Shown here piece by piece: positions 28,103-36,022 of a stretch of 64,000 bases of DNA. Below the pieces are notes generated by a model. The model did no database searches and was not told where the DNA came from. It was given only the letters and a program-made list of their open reading frames with translations. The DNA is from Catellatospora coxensis (GTDB lineage Bacteria > Actinomycetota > Actinomycetes > Mycobacteriales > Micromonosporaceae), in assembly GCF_016862635.1 (NCBI RefSeq), contig NZ_BONI01000023.1, positions 44,644 to 108,643 on the forward strand. The letters are read 5' to 3'. The translations under genes were made by a program, and so were the position numbers. How positions within the stretch are numbered: the stretch's first letter is position 1; each line of letters opens with the position of its first letter.

Positions 28103-28756
28103 TCACGGCTCGATCAGACCGGCGCGGATGGCGTACCGGGTCAGTTCCAGCCGGTCGCGCAGGCCCAGCTTCTGCAGCAGGTTGGCGCGGTGGCGGTCGA
28201 CGGTCTTGACGCTGATGAACAGCAACCGGGCGATCTCCTTGGCGGAGTGGCCCTCGGCGATCAGCTTGAGCACCTCCTCCTCCCGCTCGGTGATGGCCCG
28301 CGCGGGCTGGTCCTGCCCCCGCGCGGCCCGGTCCAGGTAGTCGCGGATGAGGGCGGTGATCGCGCCCGGGTAGAGGAACGGCTCGTCGCGCATCGCCGCC
28401 CGGCAGGCCTCGACGAGGTCGCGGTCGGCCACGGACTTCAGCACGTAGCCGTTGGCCCCGGCCCGCAGCGCCTCGAAGAAGAACTGCTCGTTGTCGTACA
28501 TGGTCAGGATGAGAATGCGCAGGCCCGGCATGATGCGGGACAGCTCGCGGGCGGCCTGCAACCCGGTCAGCCGCGGCATGGCGATGTCGAGAATGGCCAG
28601 GTCGGGCTGCTCGGCACGGGCCAGCGCGATCGCCTCCGCGCCGTCGCCGGCCTCGGCGACCACGGTCAGGTCGGGTTCGCTGTCGAGGATGAGGCGCACG
28701 CCGCGGCGTACCAGCGCGTGGTCGTCGGCGAGCAGGATGCGGGCGGGTCCGGTCAT
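28103..28756 (-). CDS. NarL/LuxR-type response regulator
   Basis: A 217-aa response regulator. Receiver domain: acidic pair DD at 11-12, phospho-acceptor Asp57 (LAILDIAM), Thr in LILTMYD and Lys in YVLKSV. The C-terminal LuxR-type helix-turn-helix is ITEREEEVLKLIAEGHSAKE. ATG 28756 overlaps the kinase stop (ATGA). Located between the arc operon and the ion transporter gene, so it probably controls one or both; DosR of mycobacteria has the same domain plan, but I cannot say they are orthologous. Confidence 0.93.
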   Translation of the reverse strand: MTGPARILLADDHALVRRGVRLILDSEPDLTVVAEAGDGAEAIALARAEQPDLAILDIAMPRLTGLQAARELSRIMPGLRILILTMYDNEQFFFEALRAGANGYVLKSVADRDLVEACRAAMRDEPFLYPGAITALIRDYLDRAARGQDQPARAITEREEEVLKLIAEGHSAKEIARLLFISVKTVDRHRANLLQKLGLRDRLELTRYAIRAGLIEP

Positions 28757-29709
28757 GCGGCGCTCGCCTCGCCAGCCGGGACGCGCAACCTGACCTCGGT
28801 GCCGCCCGCCGGGCTGCGGGTGACCTCCAGCGACGCGCCGATGAGCAGGGCCCGCTCGCGCATGCCCCGGATGCCCGCGCCCTCCGGGGCGTCGGCGGCC
28901 CCACGGCCGTCGTCGGCGACACGCAGCAGCACCTCGCCGGGTCGGCGTTGCAGCGACAGTTCGACCCGGGTCGCGCGGGCGTGCCGCACCGCGTTGGTGA
29001 GTCCCTCCTGCGCCACCCGGTAGATCACCAGCTCGGTCTCGTCGTCCATCGCCGGCAGGTCGTTGCCGAGCCGGTGCGTGACCGCGAGGTCGGTGTGCCC
29101 GGTGACCTCGGTGATCAGCGCCTTGAGCGCGCTGGCGAGGCCGAGTTCCTCCAGCACTCCCGGGCGCAGGCGGCGGGCGATGCGGCGGATCTCGTCCAGA
29201 CCGGCCCGGGTGGTCTCCTGGACCTGGCGCAGCTCGGCGTTCAGCGGCGCGGGGGCATGCCGGGCCACCTGCTCCAGCTGCAGCAGGACGGCGGTCAGCG
29301 ACTGCCCGACCTCGTCGTGCAGTTCGCGGGCGACCCGGCGGCGCTCGTCCTCCTGCGCGGACAGGGCACGGGCGGTGCTGGTGGCGCGTTCGGCCTCCAA
29401 CCTGTCGATCATGTTGTTGAACGCCCGGATCAGGTCGGCGATGCCCGCGTGGCCGGTGGCGATCGGCCGCGGGGCCGGTTGCAGCAGGTCCAGGGTGGCC
29501 ATGGCGCGGCCGAGCCGGTGCAGCGGGGCCAGCCCGACGCGCAGCAGGGCCGCGTTGGCGACGAGCATCAGCGCCAGGCCGACCGCCAGCACCAGGGCCT
29601 CGGTGAGCACGACCGGCGTGGACACGGTGACCGGCCCCAGCAGCAGCACCATGGTCGCCGCGACCAGCACCGCCGCGTTGAGCAGGAAGATCCGCCAGAA
29701 CAGCGACAC
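28753..29709 (-). CDS. NarL-family sensor histidine kinase
   Basis: A 318-aa membrane sensor kinase from GTG 29709, which has GGGAGG 7 nt upstream; ATG 29736 would add nine residues. Two N-terminal helices (LFWRIFLLNAAVLVAATMVLL and the following VVLTEALVLAVGLALMLVANA) with almost no external loop, then a HAMP-like linker, the HisKA_3 phospho-acceptor in RRVARELHDEVGQSL and an ATPase domain (EGLTNAVRHA, VADDGRGA, GIRGMRERA). The tiny outer loop suggests sensing within the membrane or by a partner. Overlaps its regulator gene by 4 nt. Confidence 0.92.
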   Translation of the reverse strand: MSLFWRIFLLNAAVLVAATMVLLLGPVTVSTPVVLTEALVLAVGLALMLVANAALLRVGLAPLHRLGRAMATLDLLQPAPRPIATGHAGIADLIRAFNNMIDRLEAERATSTARALSAQEDERRRVARELHDEVGQSLTAVLLQLEQVARHAPAPLNAELRQVQETTRAGLDEIRRIARRLRPGVLEELGLASALKALITEVTGHTDLAVTHRLGNDLPAMDDETELVIYRVAQEGLTNAVRHARATRVELSLQRRPGEVLLRVADDGRGAADAPEGAGIRGMRERALLIGASLEVTRSPAGGTEVRLRVPAGEASAA

Positions 29710-29858
29710 CGTGCGCCTCCCTTCGCCGGAACCCATCGAGCCCGCCTTCCTGATCTCGAAGCTATCCCCTGGCGGGCCGCGTGCACCCACGCAGCACCGC
29801 CGCCCCGTCCGTGGCGTCCGCGGCACCTCAAGGCAACCGCGCGAAACGGCCGCCGCCC

Positions 29859-29876
29859 ATGGGTGCCGGCACCCAT
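29859..29876. promoter_or_regulatory. Perfect 18-bp palindrome, candidate response-regulator site
   Basis: ATGGGTGCC joined to GGCACCCAT, a perfect dyad with no spacer, lies 149 nt upstream of the kinase GTG in the divergent region. NarL-type dimers bind such short dyads. A related copy lies at 29970-29987. The adjacent regulator is the natural candidate to bind. Confidence 0.5.
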
Positions 29877-29969
29877 TTCCGGGCTGCGCGGCCGCCCGCA
29901 CGACGCGGCCCGGACGGACCGGTTCGCGAGCCGTCGCGGGCCGCAGATGCGGGCTGCCCCCGTACGCAA

Positions 29970-29987
29970 ATGGGTGTCGGACCGCAT
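29970..29987. promoter_or_regulatory. Degenerate second copy of the palindrome
   Basis: Read on the minus strand and extended by two bases each side, this site matches the palindrome at 29859 in 18 of 22 positions, sharing CCATG at one end and CACCCATTT at the other. It is 103 nt upstream of the short gene at 30091. Two related copies in one divergent region favour a regulatory role. Confidence 0.4.
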
Positions 29988-30090
29988 GGTCCCGCGCGGC
30001 CCGGCCAGATGACCATGAAAGCAGGCCGGGTGCGGTGTACCCGGCCGAGCCCGTCATGGCGAACCCGCCGTGACCCGGTGAGGAGAGACG

Positions 30091-30192
30091 ATGACACTGC
30101 CAGCCGCCGAACACGGCCGCTCGTACAACCCGCCCGAGACGGGGCTGCGCCCCGCCGACGCCGACACCGGCCCGCCGGGCGGTCGCCCGTGA
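30091..30192 (+). CDS. 33-residue leader ORF coupled to the ion transporter gene
   Basis: ATG 30091 follows GGTGAGGAGAGACG, a strong ribosome binding site, and opens a 33-codon frame (MTLPAAEHGRSYNPPETG, then Pro/Gly/Asp-rich) that ends TGA at 30192. That stop overlaps the GTG start of the transporter as GTGA. The transporter has no good ribosome binding site of its own, so it is likely translated by re-initiation. The peptide itself has no hydrophobic helix and no recognised family. Confidence 0.5.
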   Translation: MTLPAAEHGRSYNPPETGLRPADADTGPPGGRP

Positions 30193-31487
30193 GCCTGCAG
30201 GCCGTCACCGCCCTCGCCATCTTCGCGGTCGCGTTCGTGCTGATCGCGACCGAGAAGATCAACCGCGTCGCCGTCGTGCTCGGCGCCGCCGGTCTCATGA
30301 CCCTGCTGGGCCTGGTGCCCGGCTCGCACGTGTTCTACTCCCCGCACGCGGGCATCGACTGGGACGTCATCTTCCTGCTGCTCGGCATGATGATCATCGT
30401 TGGGGTGATCAAGCAGACCGGGGTCTTCGACTTCCTCGGCATCTGGGCCGCCCAGCGCTCGCAGGGCCGCCCGTACAAGCTGATGGTCCTGCTGATGGTG
30501 ATCACCGCCATCGCGTCGCCGTTCCTGGACAACGTCACCACCGTCATGCTCGTCGCCCCGATCACCATCTCGGTCTGCCGGCAGCTCGGCATCCCCGCCG
30601 CGCCGTACCTGATCGCCGAGGCGCTCGCCTCCAACATCGGCGGGGCGGCCACCCTCATCGGCGACCCGCCGAACATCATCATCGGCAGCCGGGCGGGGTT
30701 GAGCTTCAACGACTTCCTCGTCCACATGGCACCGGTCACCGTCGTGCTGTTCGCCGTGTTCGTGCTGATGGCACGGGTGATGTTCCGCAAGTCGTTCGTG
30801 TACCGGCCGGAACGCTTCGCCGCGGTCCGCGAGCTGGACGCCCGTGCGCAGATCACCGACGGCCCGCTGCTGGTCCGGTGCCTGATCGTGCTCGCGGCGG
30901 TGAGCATCGGGTTCACCCTGCACGCCGTCATCCACGTCGAACCGGCGATCATCGCGATGCTCGGCGCGGGCCTGATGGTGCTGGTCTCCCGCGTGGACAG
31001 CACCCGCTACCTGGCCGAGGTCGAGTGGCCGACGCTGGTGTTCTTCATGGGCCTGTTCGTCATGGTCGGCGGCCTGGTCGACACCGGCGTCATCCACCAG
31101 ATCGGGCAGTGGGCGGTCGACACCGTCGGCGGCGACCACTTCCTCGCCGCCACCGGGCTGATCTTCGGCTCCGCCGTGCTCGGCGCGTTCTTCGACAACA
31201 TCCCCTACGTCGCGACCATGGCCCCGATCGTCGAGGACGTCGTCGCGCAGACCCCCGACCCGGCCACCGGGCAGGCCCTGTGGTGGTCGTTCGCCCTCGG
31301 CGCGGACCTCGGCGGCAACGGCACCGCGGTCGCCGCCAGCGCCAACGTCGTCGTGCTCGGCATCGCCGCCCGCGCCGGGCAGCCGATCTCGTTCTGGCAG
31401 TTCACCAGGTACGGCATCGTCACCACGGCGGTGACCACCGTGATCGCATGGGGGTACGTATGGCTGCGCTACTTCGCGGTCTTCTGA
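30189..31487 (+). CDS. ArsB/NhaD-like ion transporter (IT superfamily)
   Basis: A 432-aa membrane protein with about 11 helices, of the ArsB/NhaD/CitM group. Family sequences are SPFLDNVTTVMLVAPITI and NIGGAATLIGDPPNIIIGSRAG in the first half and the equivalents FFDNIPYVATMAPIVEDV and GADLGGNGTAVAASANVV in the second. Members export arsenite, exchange Na+/H+ or carry dicarboxylates; no arsenic genes are here, so a Na+/H+ or organic-anion role is more likely. GTG 30189 is chosen for its GTGA overlap with the 33-codon leader. Downstream a TrkA-C regulatory protein overlaps its end. Confidence 0.87.
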   Translation: MSLQAVTALAIFAVAFVLIATEKINRVAVVLGAAGLMTLLGLVPGSHVFYSPHAGIDWDVIFLLLGMMIIVGVIKQTGVFDFLGIWAAQRSQGRPYKLMVLLMVITAIASPFLDNVTTVMLVAPITISVCRQLGIPAAPYLIAEALASNIGGAATLIGDPPNIIIGSRAGLSFNDFLVHMAPVTVVLFAVFVLMARVMFRKSFVYRPERFAAVRELDARAQITDGPLLVRCLIVLAAVSIGFTLHAVIHVEPAIIAMLGAGLMVLVSRVDSTRYLAEVEWPTLVFFMGLFVMVGGLVDTGVIHQIGQWAVDTVGGDHFLAATGLIFGSAVLGAFFDNIPYVATMAPIVEDVVAQTPDPATGQALWWSFALGADLGGNGTAVAASANVVVLGIAARAGQPISFWQFTRYGIVTTAVTTVIAWGYVWLRYFAVF

Positions 31488-32323
31488 CCACGGACACCAC
31501 CTCCCCGGCCGGGGACCACCACCGGCCCTTCACCCGGCCGACCCGGCCGGCCGACGGAACCCGGCCACCGTCGCCCCGGCGGCGGTGGGCCTGGCCGGCC
31601 CTGTCGGCGGCGGTCGCCACGCTGGCCGCCGCGCTGGCCACCGCCAGCGGGGAACTGCTCGCACTCGGCCTGCTGGGGGCCGCCGCCGCGGTCCGCATGC
31701 TCGACCGCGGCATGGGCGGTTCGTTCACCCGGACCGGCGGGCCTGAACCGCCGCCCGCCCGCGCCGGGTCCGCCCGGCCCGCCGGTCCCCCTACCCGCGC
31801 CGCGACGGCGGCCACGCAGACAGGAGACGACCACGTGACGATCATCGAACGTTCCGCGCTGCCCGGGATCGGGATGCGCTACAGCCTGGCCACCGTCGAC
31901 GGCCGGCGGCTGGCCGTGATCTGCCACGCGTCCGGCCGCCGGGACCTGCTGGTGTATCCATCGCCGCACGCGGAGGTAGCCCACAGCGGCGTTTCGCTGA
32001 CCTCGGCCCAGGCACACGAGGTCGCCGAACTGCTGCACACCCTCGGCGTCGTCGACCGGCTCGCCGCCGCGGGGCAGTTCGGCGCGGTCACCGTGGCGGG
32101 ACTGCCGGTCCCGGCCGGCGGCCCGTACGCCGGGCGGCGGCTCGGCGAGCTGGTCACGCGGCTGCCCGCCGGGGTCAGCGTGCTCGCCGTGATCCATGAC
32201 GGCGACAGCCTGACCGGGCCGGGCCCCGACGTCGTGCTCCAGGGCGAGGACGTCCTGGTCGTCGCGGGCGGCCGAGCCGACCTGGCGGCCGCCGCCGAGT
32301 CGGTGACGGGCCACCCGACCTGA
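31460..32323 (+). CDS. Two-helix membrane segment fused to TrkA-C (cation antiporter regulatory) domain
   Basis: The frame from ATG 31460 (overlapping the transporter by 28 nt) gives 287 aa: a Pro/Arg-rich start, two hydrophobic helices (LSAAVATLAAALATASG and LLALGLLGAAAAVRML), a Pro-rich linker, then 162 residues of the cation:proton antiporter regulatory subunit type (IERSALPGIGMRYSL, RRDLLVYPSP, and a TrkA-C domain GPYAGRRLGELVTRL ending EDVLVVAGG). A GTG at 31835 behind ACAGGAGACGACCAC would give just the 162-aa regulatory subunit, its usual length. Both products are possible. The domain probably binds a ligand and gates the transporter encoded just upstream. Confidence 0.7.
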   Translation: MAALLRGLLTTDTTSPAGDHHRPFTRPTRPADGTRPPSPRRRWAWPALSAAVATLAAALATASGELLALGLLGAAAAVRMLDRGMGGSFTRTGGPEPPPARAGSARPAGPPTRAATAATQTGDDHVTIIERSALPGIGMRYSLATVDGRRLAVICHASGRRDLLVYPSPHAEVAHSGVSLTSAQAHEVAELLHTLGVVDRLAAAGQFGAVTVAGLPVPAGGPYAGRRLGELVTRLPAGVSVLAVIHDGDSLTGPGPDVVLQGEDVLVVAGGRADLAAAAESVTGHPT

Positions 32324-32350
32324 CGTCGCACCGCCGACGTCCCGGCCTGA

Positions 32351-33151
32351 TCAGTTGCCGCGGTCGATGTCGACCTCGATGCCGTCGCCGAGGGTCGGGG
32401 CCGCGCTCCTGGCCAGCGCGGTGGCGGCGGCCAGATCCGCGCCCGGCGCCAGGCGGACGGCCGCGCGGGCGGGTTTCAGGGTCGCGCCGACGACCGGGTG
32501 ACGGGCGCGCACCGCCTCGTACGCGGCGATCGCCTCGCCGGGGGTCCGGCCGTCGGCGCCGGTCTCGACGTGCAGGCCCGGCCGCACGTCCGCGCCGGTG
32601 CGGACTTCCAGGGAGGTGACCGCCGACAGCGACCGGTGCCGGTCGCCGTCGGCGGTCAGGTCGTCGAACACCGCCATCGCCGCGGGCGCGTCGACCGCGT
32701 CCACCTCGATCCGCCAGCGGACGTCCCCGGCCGGCACGGTGTCGATGTCGGCTTCGACCACCCGGCCGTCGGCGGTCAGTGACCGCCACAGCGCCACGAC
32801 CTCGCCGGTGTGCGCCTCGTCGGCGACGACGGTGAAGCTGACGCCGTCCGCCGTGATCCGGCCTTTCGTGCCGTCGTGCTCGGCGACGTAGCGCCTCAGC
32901 TCGTCGGCCAGCTCGGTGACCCGCTCGGCCGGCGTGCCGTCCGCGACGACCAGCGTGCCGCTGGCCGAGCCGAGGAACGGCAGCGTGTTGTCACCCTTCG
33001 CGTCGACCGTCGTGACGTCCGGCGTACCGGCCCATTCCTGCTCGAAGTCGCCGGCCAGCGCCGAGCCCTTGTTGAGGGCGCAGCCCGCGACCACGACCAG
33101 GCCCAGCACGAACGCGGTGACCCGCGGCCACCGCGCGGCTTCTGCTCTCAA
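32351..33151 (-). CDS. Lipoprotein of unknown function
   Basis: A 266-aa lipoprotein. The start is TTG at 33151, supported by AAGGAG 7 nt upstream; it places a lipoprotein signal (RVTAFVLGLVVVAGC) at the N-terminus with lipobox VAGC and Cys24 as lipid attachment. The mature protein has repeated alpha/beta units of the type AERVTELADELRRYVAEHDG, VVALWRSLTADGRVVEAD and AAMAVFDDLTADGDRH, perhaps three copies of a ferredoxin-like domain. It would sit on the outer face of the membrane. No partner is evident; the divergent neighbour is a secreted serine protease. Confidence 0.75.
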   Translation of the reverse strand: MRAEAARWPRVTAFVLGLVVVAGCALNKGSALAGDFEQEWAGTPDVTTVDAKGDNTLPFLGSASGTLVVADGTPAERVTELADELRRYVAEHDGTKGRITADGVSFTVVADEAHTGEVVALWRSLTADGRVVEADIDTVPAGDVRWRIEVDAVDAPAAMAVFDDLTADGDRHRSLSAVTSLEVRTGADVRPGLHVETGADGRTPGEAIAAYEAVRARHPVVGATLKPARAAVRLAPGADLAAATALARSAAPTLGDGIEVDIDRGN

Positions 33152-33301
33152 TGTCTTCTCCTTGCTGGTGCGGCCCGGCGGGGATCGTAGCGATCTCCAG
33201 CAAGCCGGGGCCGGCCGGCACGGCTCCGCCAGTCGTTGCAATTCGATGAGCGTCGATGTCATTCTGTACCCCTCCCCCGTCCACAGACCCCGGAGGACGC
33301 C

Positions 33302-34144
33302 ATGAGACGCCCTTTCCGCCTCGCCGTCGCGGCCGTCACGTTGCTGGTGGCCACAGCCGCGAGCGCCACCCCCGCCGTCGCCGCGCCCGCAGCCGAGATC
33401 CGGCTGTCGGCCGTCGCGCAGACCCCCGGCACCGCCTGGACCGTCGACCCGGTCACCGGGCGCACGACCGTCACCCTCGACGACACGGTCACCGAGCAGC
33501 AGGCCACGCGACTGCGCGACGGCCTGCGCGGGGCGGGCGTCGACGTGCGCCGCGAGCCCGGCCGCCTGCGTACCCTGCTGGCCGGCGGCGACGCGATCTA
33601 CGGCAGCACGGCACGCTGCTCGCTGGGCGCGAACGCGCGCCGCGGCACCACCTACTACCTGATCACCGCGGGACACTGCACGAACAGCTCCGCGAACTGG
33701 TGGACCAACAGCGCCCGCACCATCGCGATCGGCGTGCGGACGGCGAGCAGCTTCCCGAGCAACGACTACGGCCTGGTCCGCTACACGAGCACGCTCAGCC
33801 ACCCGAGCGCCGTCAACACCTATCCCGGCCTGCTGCAGTTGTACGGGACCGGCAGCGCCTACGTCGGCCAGGCGGTCTGCCGCAGCGGCGCGACCACCGG
33901 CGTACGCTGCGGCGTCGTCACCGCGTTGAACGCCACCGTCAACTACGCCGAGGGCACCGTGACCGGTCTGATCAGGACGAACATCTGCGCGGAGCCCGGC
34001 GACAGCGGGGGTCCGCTCTACACCTCCGGCGGCATCATCCTGGGCATCCTGTCCGGCGGCACCGGCAACTGCACCACCGGCGGCACGACCTACTACCAGC
34101 CCATCGGTGAGATCCTCGCCGCGTACGGGCTGACCATCCCCTGA
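33302..34144 (+). CDS. Secreted trypsin-fold serine protease (streptogrisin-like)
   Basis: A 280-aa exported S1 protease. Signal peptide at about 1-28 (RPFRLAVAAVTLLVATAASATPAVA cut short here), a propeptide to about residue 90 (TVTEQQATRLRDGLRGAGVDV is the inhibitory pro-region), then the mature domain. The triad is His in YLITAGHCTNSS, Asp in SFPSNDYGLVRY and Ser in EPGDSGGPLYTSG. Six Cys form the usual disulfides. The layout is that of alpha-lytic protease and streptogrisins, extracellular scavenging enzymes. Start ATG 33302 follows CGGAGGACGC. Confidence 0.93.
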   Translation: MRRPFRLAVAAVTLLVATAASATPAVAAPAAEIRLSAVAQTPGTAWTVDPVTGRTTVTLDDTVTEQQATRLRDGLRGAGVDVRREPGRLRTLLAGGDAIYGSTARCSLGANARRGTTYYLITAGHCTNSSANWWTNSARTIAIGVRTASSFPSNDYGLVRYTSTLSHPSAVNTYPGLLQLYGTGSAYVGQAVCRSGATTGVRCGVVTALNATVNYAEGTVTGLIRTNICAEPGDSGGPLYTSGGIILGILSGGTGNCTTGGTTYYQPIGEILAAYGLTIP

Positions 34145-34150
34145 GCCGCC

Positions 34151-34195
34151 GAGGCGTTCCCGCCCCGGCCGGCTGAGCCGGGGCGGGGACGCCTC
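34151..34195. terminator. Strong hairpin after the serine protease gene
   Basis: A 19-bp stem with one G-T position (GAGGCGTTCCCGCCCCGGC and its partner) and a 7-nt loop starts 6 nt after the stop codon. Confidence 0.8.
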
Positions 34196-34268
34196 GCCGC
34201 AGACCCGGAAAGATGCCAGCTTTCATTCATAGATTGAAGTGTTTCGTTCGATACGGCATGGTGTGCGC

Positions 34269-34823
34269 ATGAGATCTCACCTCGCGCGGATCGCCGCGGC
34301 CACCCTCGCCGCGCTCGCGATCACCGTGTCCAGCCAGCTTCTCGGCAGCGGCGCCGCCACCGCGGCGCCCGCACCCGCCGCCGTACGCGTGCTCTACTAC
34401 GACGCCAGCCAGGCCGCCGAATTCGTCAACGCCGTACACCAGGGCGCGGCCAACTGGAACGCCCGCGTCACCAACGTACGCCTGGAGCGCTGGACCTCGG
34501 GCCGCCCGCTCAACATCCGCGTGTACGCCGACAACAACTGGCCGCGCGCCTACGTCAACTCCCTGGGCAACGGCACCATCTACATGGGCCGCCAGGCCAC
34601 CGCCGAGGGCCACAACCCGACCCGCATCGCCGCGCACGAACTGGGCCACATCCTCGGCCTGCCCGACCGGCGCACCGGCGTCTGCTCCGAGCTGATGTCC
34701 GGCAGCAGCGCCGGCACCTCCTGCACCAGCGCCTTCCCCAACGCGCAGGAGATAACCAAGGTCAACAACCTGTTCGCGAGCGGCGCGCTGGTCACCGCCG
34801 GCTGGCGCGAGGACCGCGCCTAG
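34269..34823 (+). CDS. Snapalysin-type zinc metalloprotease, secreted
   Basis: A 184-aa M7 family protease. The signal peptide is at about 1-38 (LARIAAATLAALAITVSSQL). The mature domain has AAHELGHILGLPDRRTGVCS, the HExxHxxGxxD metzincin-like zinc site of snapalysins, followed by SELMSG, the Met-turn. Size fits the small neutral proteases of Streptomyces. The start is ATG 34269; no clear ribosome binding site is seen, and a four-codon frame ending in an ATGA overlap precedes it. It lies between two strong hairpins, so it is probably monocistronic. Confidence 0.92.
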   Translation: MRSHLARIAAATLAALAITVSSQLLGSGAATAAPAPAAVRVLYYDASQAAEFVNAVHQGAANWNARVTNVRLERWTSGRPLNIRVYADNNWPRAYVNSLGNGTIYMGRQATAEGHNPTRIAAHELGHILGLPDRRTGVCSELMSGSSAGTSCTSAFPNAQEITKVNNLFASGALVTAGWREDRA

Positions 34824-34827
34824 CCAC

Positions 34828-34878
34828 CCGCGGGCGGGGACGGCGGCGCCTCACCCGCCCTGCCGTCCCCGCCCGCGG
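34828..34878. terminator. Hairpin between convergent genes
   Basis: A perfect 17-bp stem CCGCGGGCGGGGACGGC with its complement and a 17-nt loop, starting 4 nt after the snapalysin stop and ending just before the stop of the convergent membrane protein gene. Confidence 0.8.
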
Positions 34879-34883
34879 TCCGC

Positions 34884-35345
34884 TCAGGCGGCCGGGTCCC
34901 GGTCGCGAGCGGGCACGAAACGGCACAGCAGCACCGCCACCGCCCCGGTCAGCACCCCCACGACCACACCGGTGACCAGGCTCGACAGCACAGCCGCCGC
35001 CCTGAGCAGCACCTCCTGCACCGCCGGGTCGACGTCGGCGAGGTTGCCGCCGAGGGACGGGCCGGCCCCGCCGAACGCGGCGTCCCACAGCACCTGGTGC
35101 CCGGCCGCGAGGAACACGCCGTAGAGCGCGCCGAGCACCACGACGGTCAGGAACGGGCGCGGCGGCCGCCGCCACAGCACCGCCGCGAGCCAGCAGGCGA
35201 GCGGCCCGAACACGAGCAGCGCGTTGACCGGTGTCCCCTCCCGCACCAGGTCCAGGTCGTGCAGCACGACCCGCGGTGCGGCCAGCGCGGCCAGCCCGAC
35301 CAGCACCGGCCACGAGAACCCGAGCGGGCGCACCCGGCCGGTCAC
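34884..35345 (-). CDS. Small integral membrane protein
   Basis: Function not recognised. A 153-aa protein with four hydrophobic helices (WPVLVGLAALAAPRVVL, ALLVFGPLACWLAAVLW, FLTVVVLGALYGVFLAAG, LVTGVVVGVLTGAVAVLLC). No motif. Its ATG overlaps the stop of the preceding DUF1772-like gene as ATGA, so the two are one transcription and translation unit and probably act together. Confidence 0.7.
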   Translation of the reverse strand: MTGRVRPLGFSWPVLVGLAALAAPRVVLHDLDLVREGTPVNALLVFGPLACWLAAVLWRRPPRPFLTVVVLGALYGVFLAAGHQVLWDAAFGGAGPSLGGNLADVDPAVQEVLLRAAAVLSSLVTGVVVGVLTGAVAVLLCRFVPARDRDPAA

Positions 35346-35860
35346 CGCTCGGCCCCTGCCCGCGCGGGCGGGGCGGTGCGGGCCCAGCGCAGCAGGGCGG
35401 TGAACGCGAGCACCGCGGTCACGGCCCCGCCGGCCACGCGTACCCAGTGCCCGGCGACGAACTCCGCGGCGACCTGGCGCAGCTCGGCGGCGCTGTGCGT
35501 GCCGAGCGGGTCGACGAACATGATCTCGTTACGGGGCCAGAAGAACACCGCGGAGAACACGAACTCGCAGGCGAAGAACGTCACCGCGGCGGCCGCGGTC
35601 CACCAGCGCAGCCGCGGGTGGCGCCAGGTCAGCAGCAGGGCGGCGACGCTGCTGAGCACCACGCCCGCGCCCAGCGGCGGGAAGTAGTCGCTGGGGCCAC
35701 CCGCGACGACGAACTCGCGGGCGCGTTCCAGCGAGGCGGGCGGGTCGGCGAAGATGTTCGGGTACAGCATCACCGTCTCGGCGGCGACACCGCCGAACGA
35801 CAGCATCGACGTCCAGACCAGCGCGATCAGCGCGACCCAGGTCGGCCGGGTCAGGGACAT
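35342..35860 (-). CDS. DUF1772-like membrane protein
   Basis: A 172-aa protein with four hydrophobic segments; the pattern WTSMLSFGGVAAETVMLYPNI near the N-terminus, FFWPRNEIMF in the third loop, and an AGHWVRVAGGAVTAVLAF final helix resembles the DUF1772/anthrone oxygenase-like fold. Biochemical role unknown. Start ATG 35860 follows GGAGGAGAAACCCTC. First gene of a two-gene operon with the membrane protein at 34884. Confidence 0.65.
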   Translation of the reverse strand: MSLTRPTWVALIALVWTSMLSFGGVAAETVMLYPNIFADPPASLERAREFVVAGGPSDYFPPLGAGVVLSSVAALLLTWRHPRLRWWTAAAAVTFFACEFVFSAVFFWPRNEIMFVDPLGTHSAAELRQVAAEFVAGHWVRVAGGAVTAVLAFTALLRWARTAPPARAGAER

Positions 35861-36022
35861 GAGGGTTTCTCCTCCAGGGGTTCGCCGCGCCGGCCCGGCG
35901 CGGTGGTCAAGGTCGCCGACGACGCTAGGCCGCACGCCGGGCCGCGTCTGCCGCCTGGAAGCGCGACCCGGTGTCGCCTCCGGGCGACAGCGCACCGGCC
36001 CGCGGCGATCTAGGCTCGGAAC

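Larger units (their letters stand above)
29710..30090. other. Divergent intergenic region with two related palindromes
   Basis: The gap between the histidine kinase and the short gene at 30091 is 381 nt. It contains a perfect 18-bp palindrome and a second, related, degenerate copy 111 bp away (listed separately). Open frames run through parts of it on the plus strand, but they lack ribosome binding sites and have Arg-rich low-complexity translations, so I see no protein-coding gene. Confidence 0.5.

Noticed and set aside
34257..34272. Four-codon frame overlapping the snapalysin start as ATGA
   Set aside because: Too short to be meaningful and without a ribosome binding site; expected by chance in such sequence.
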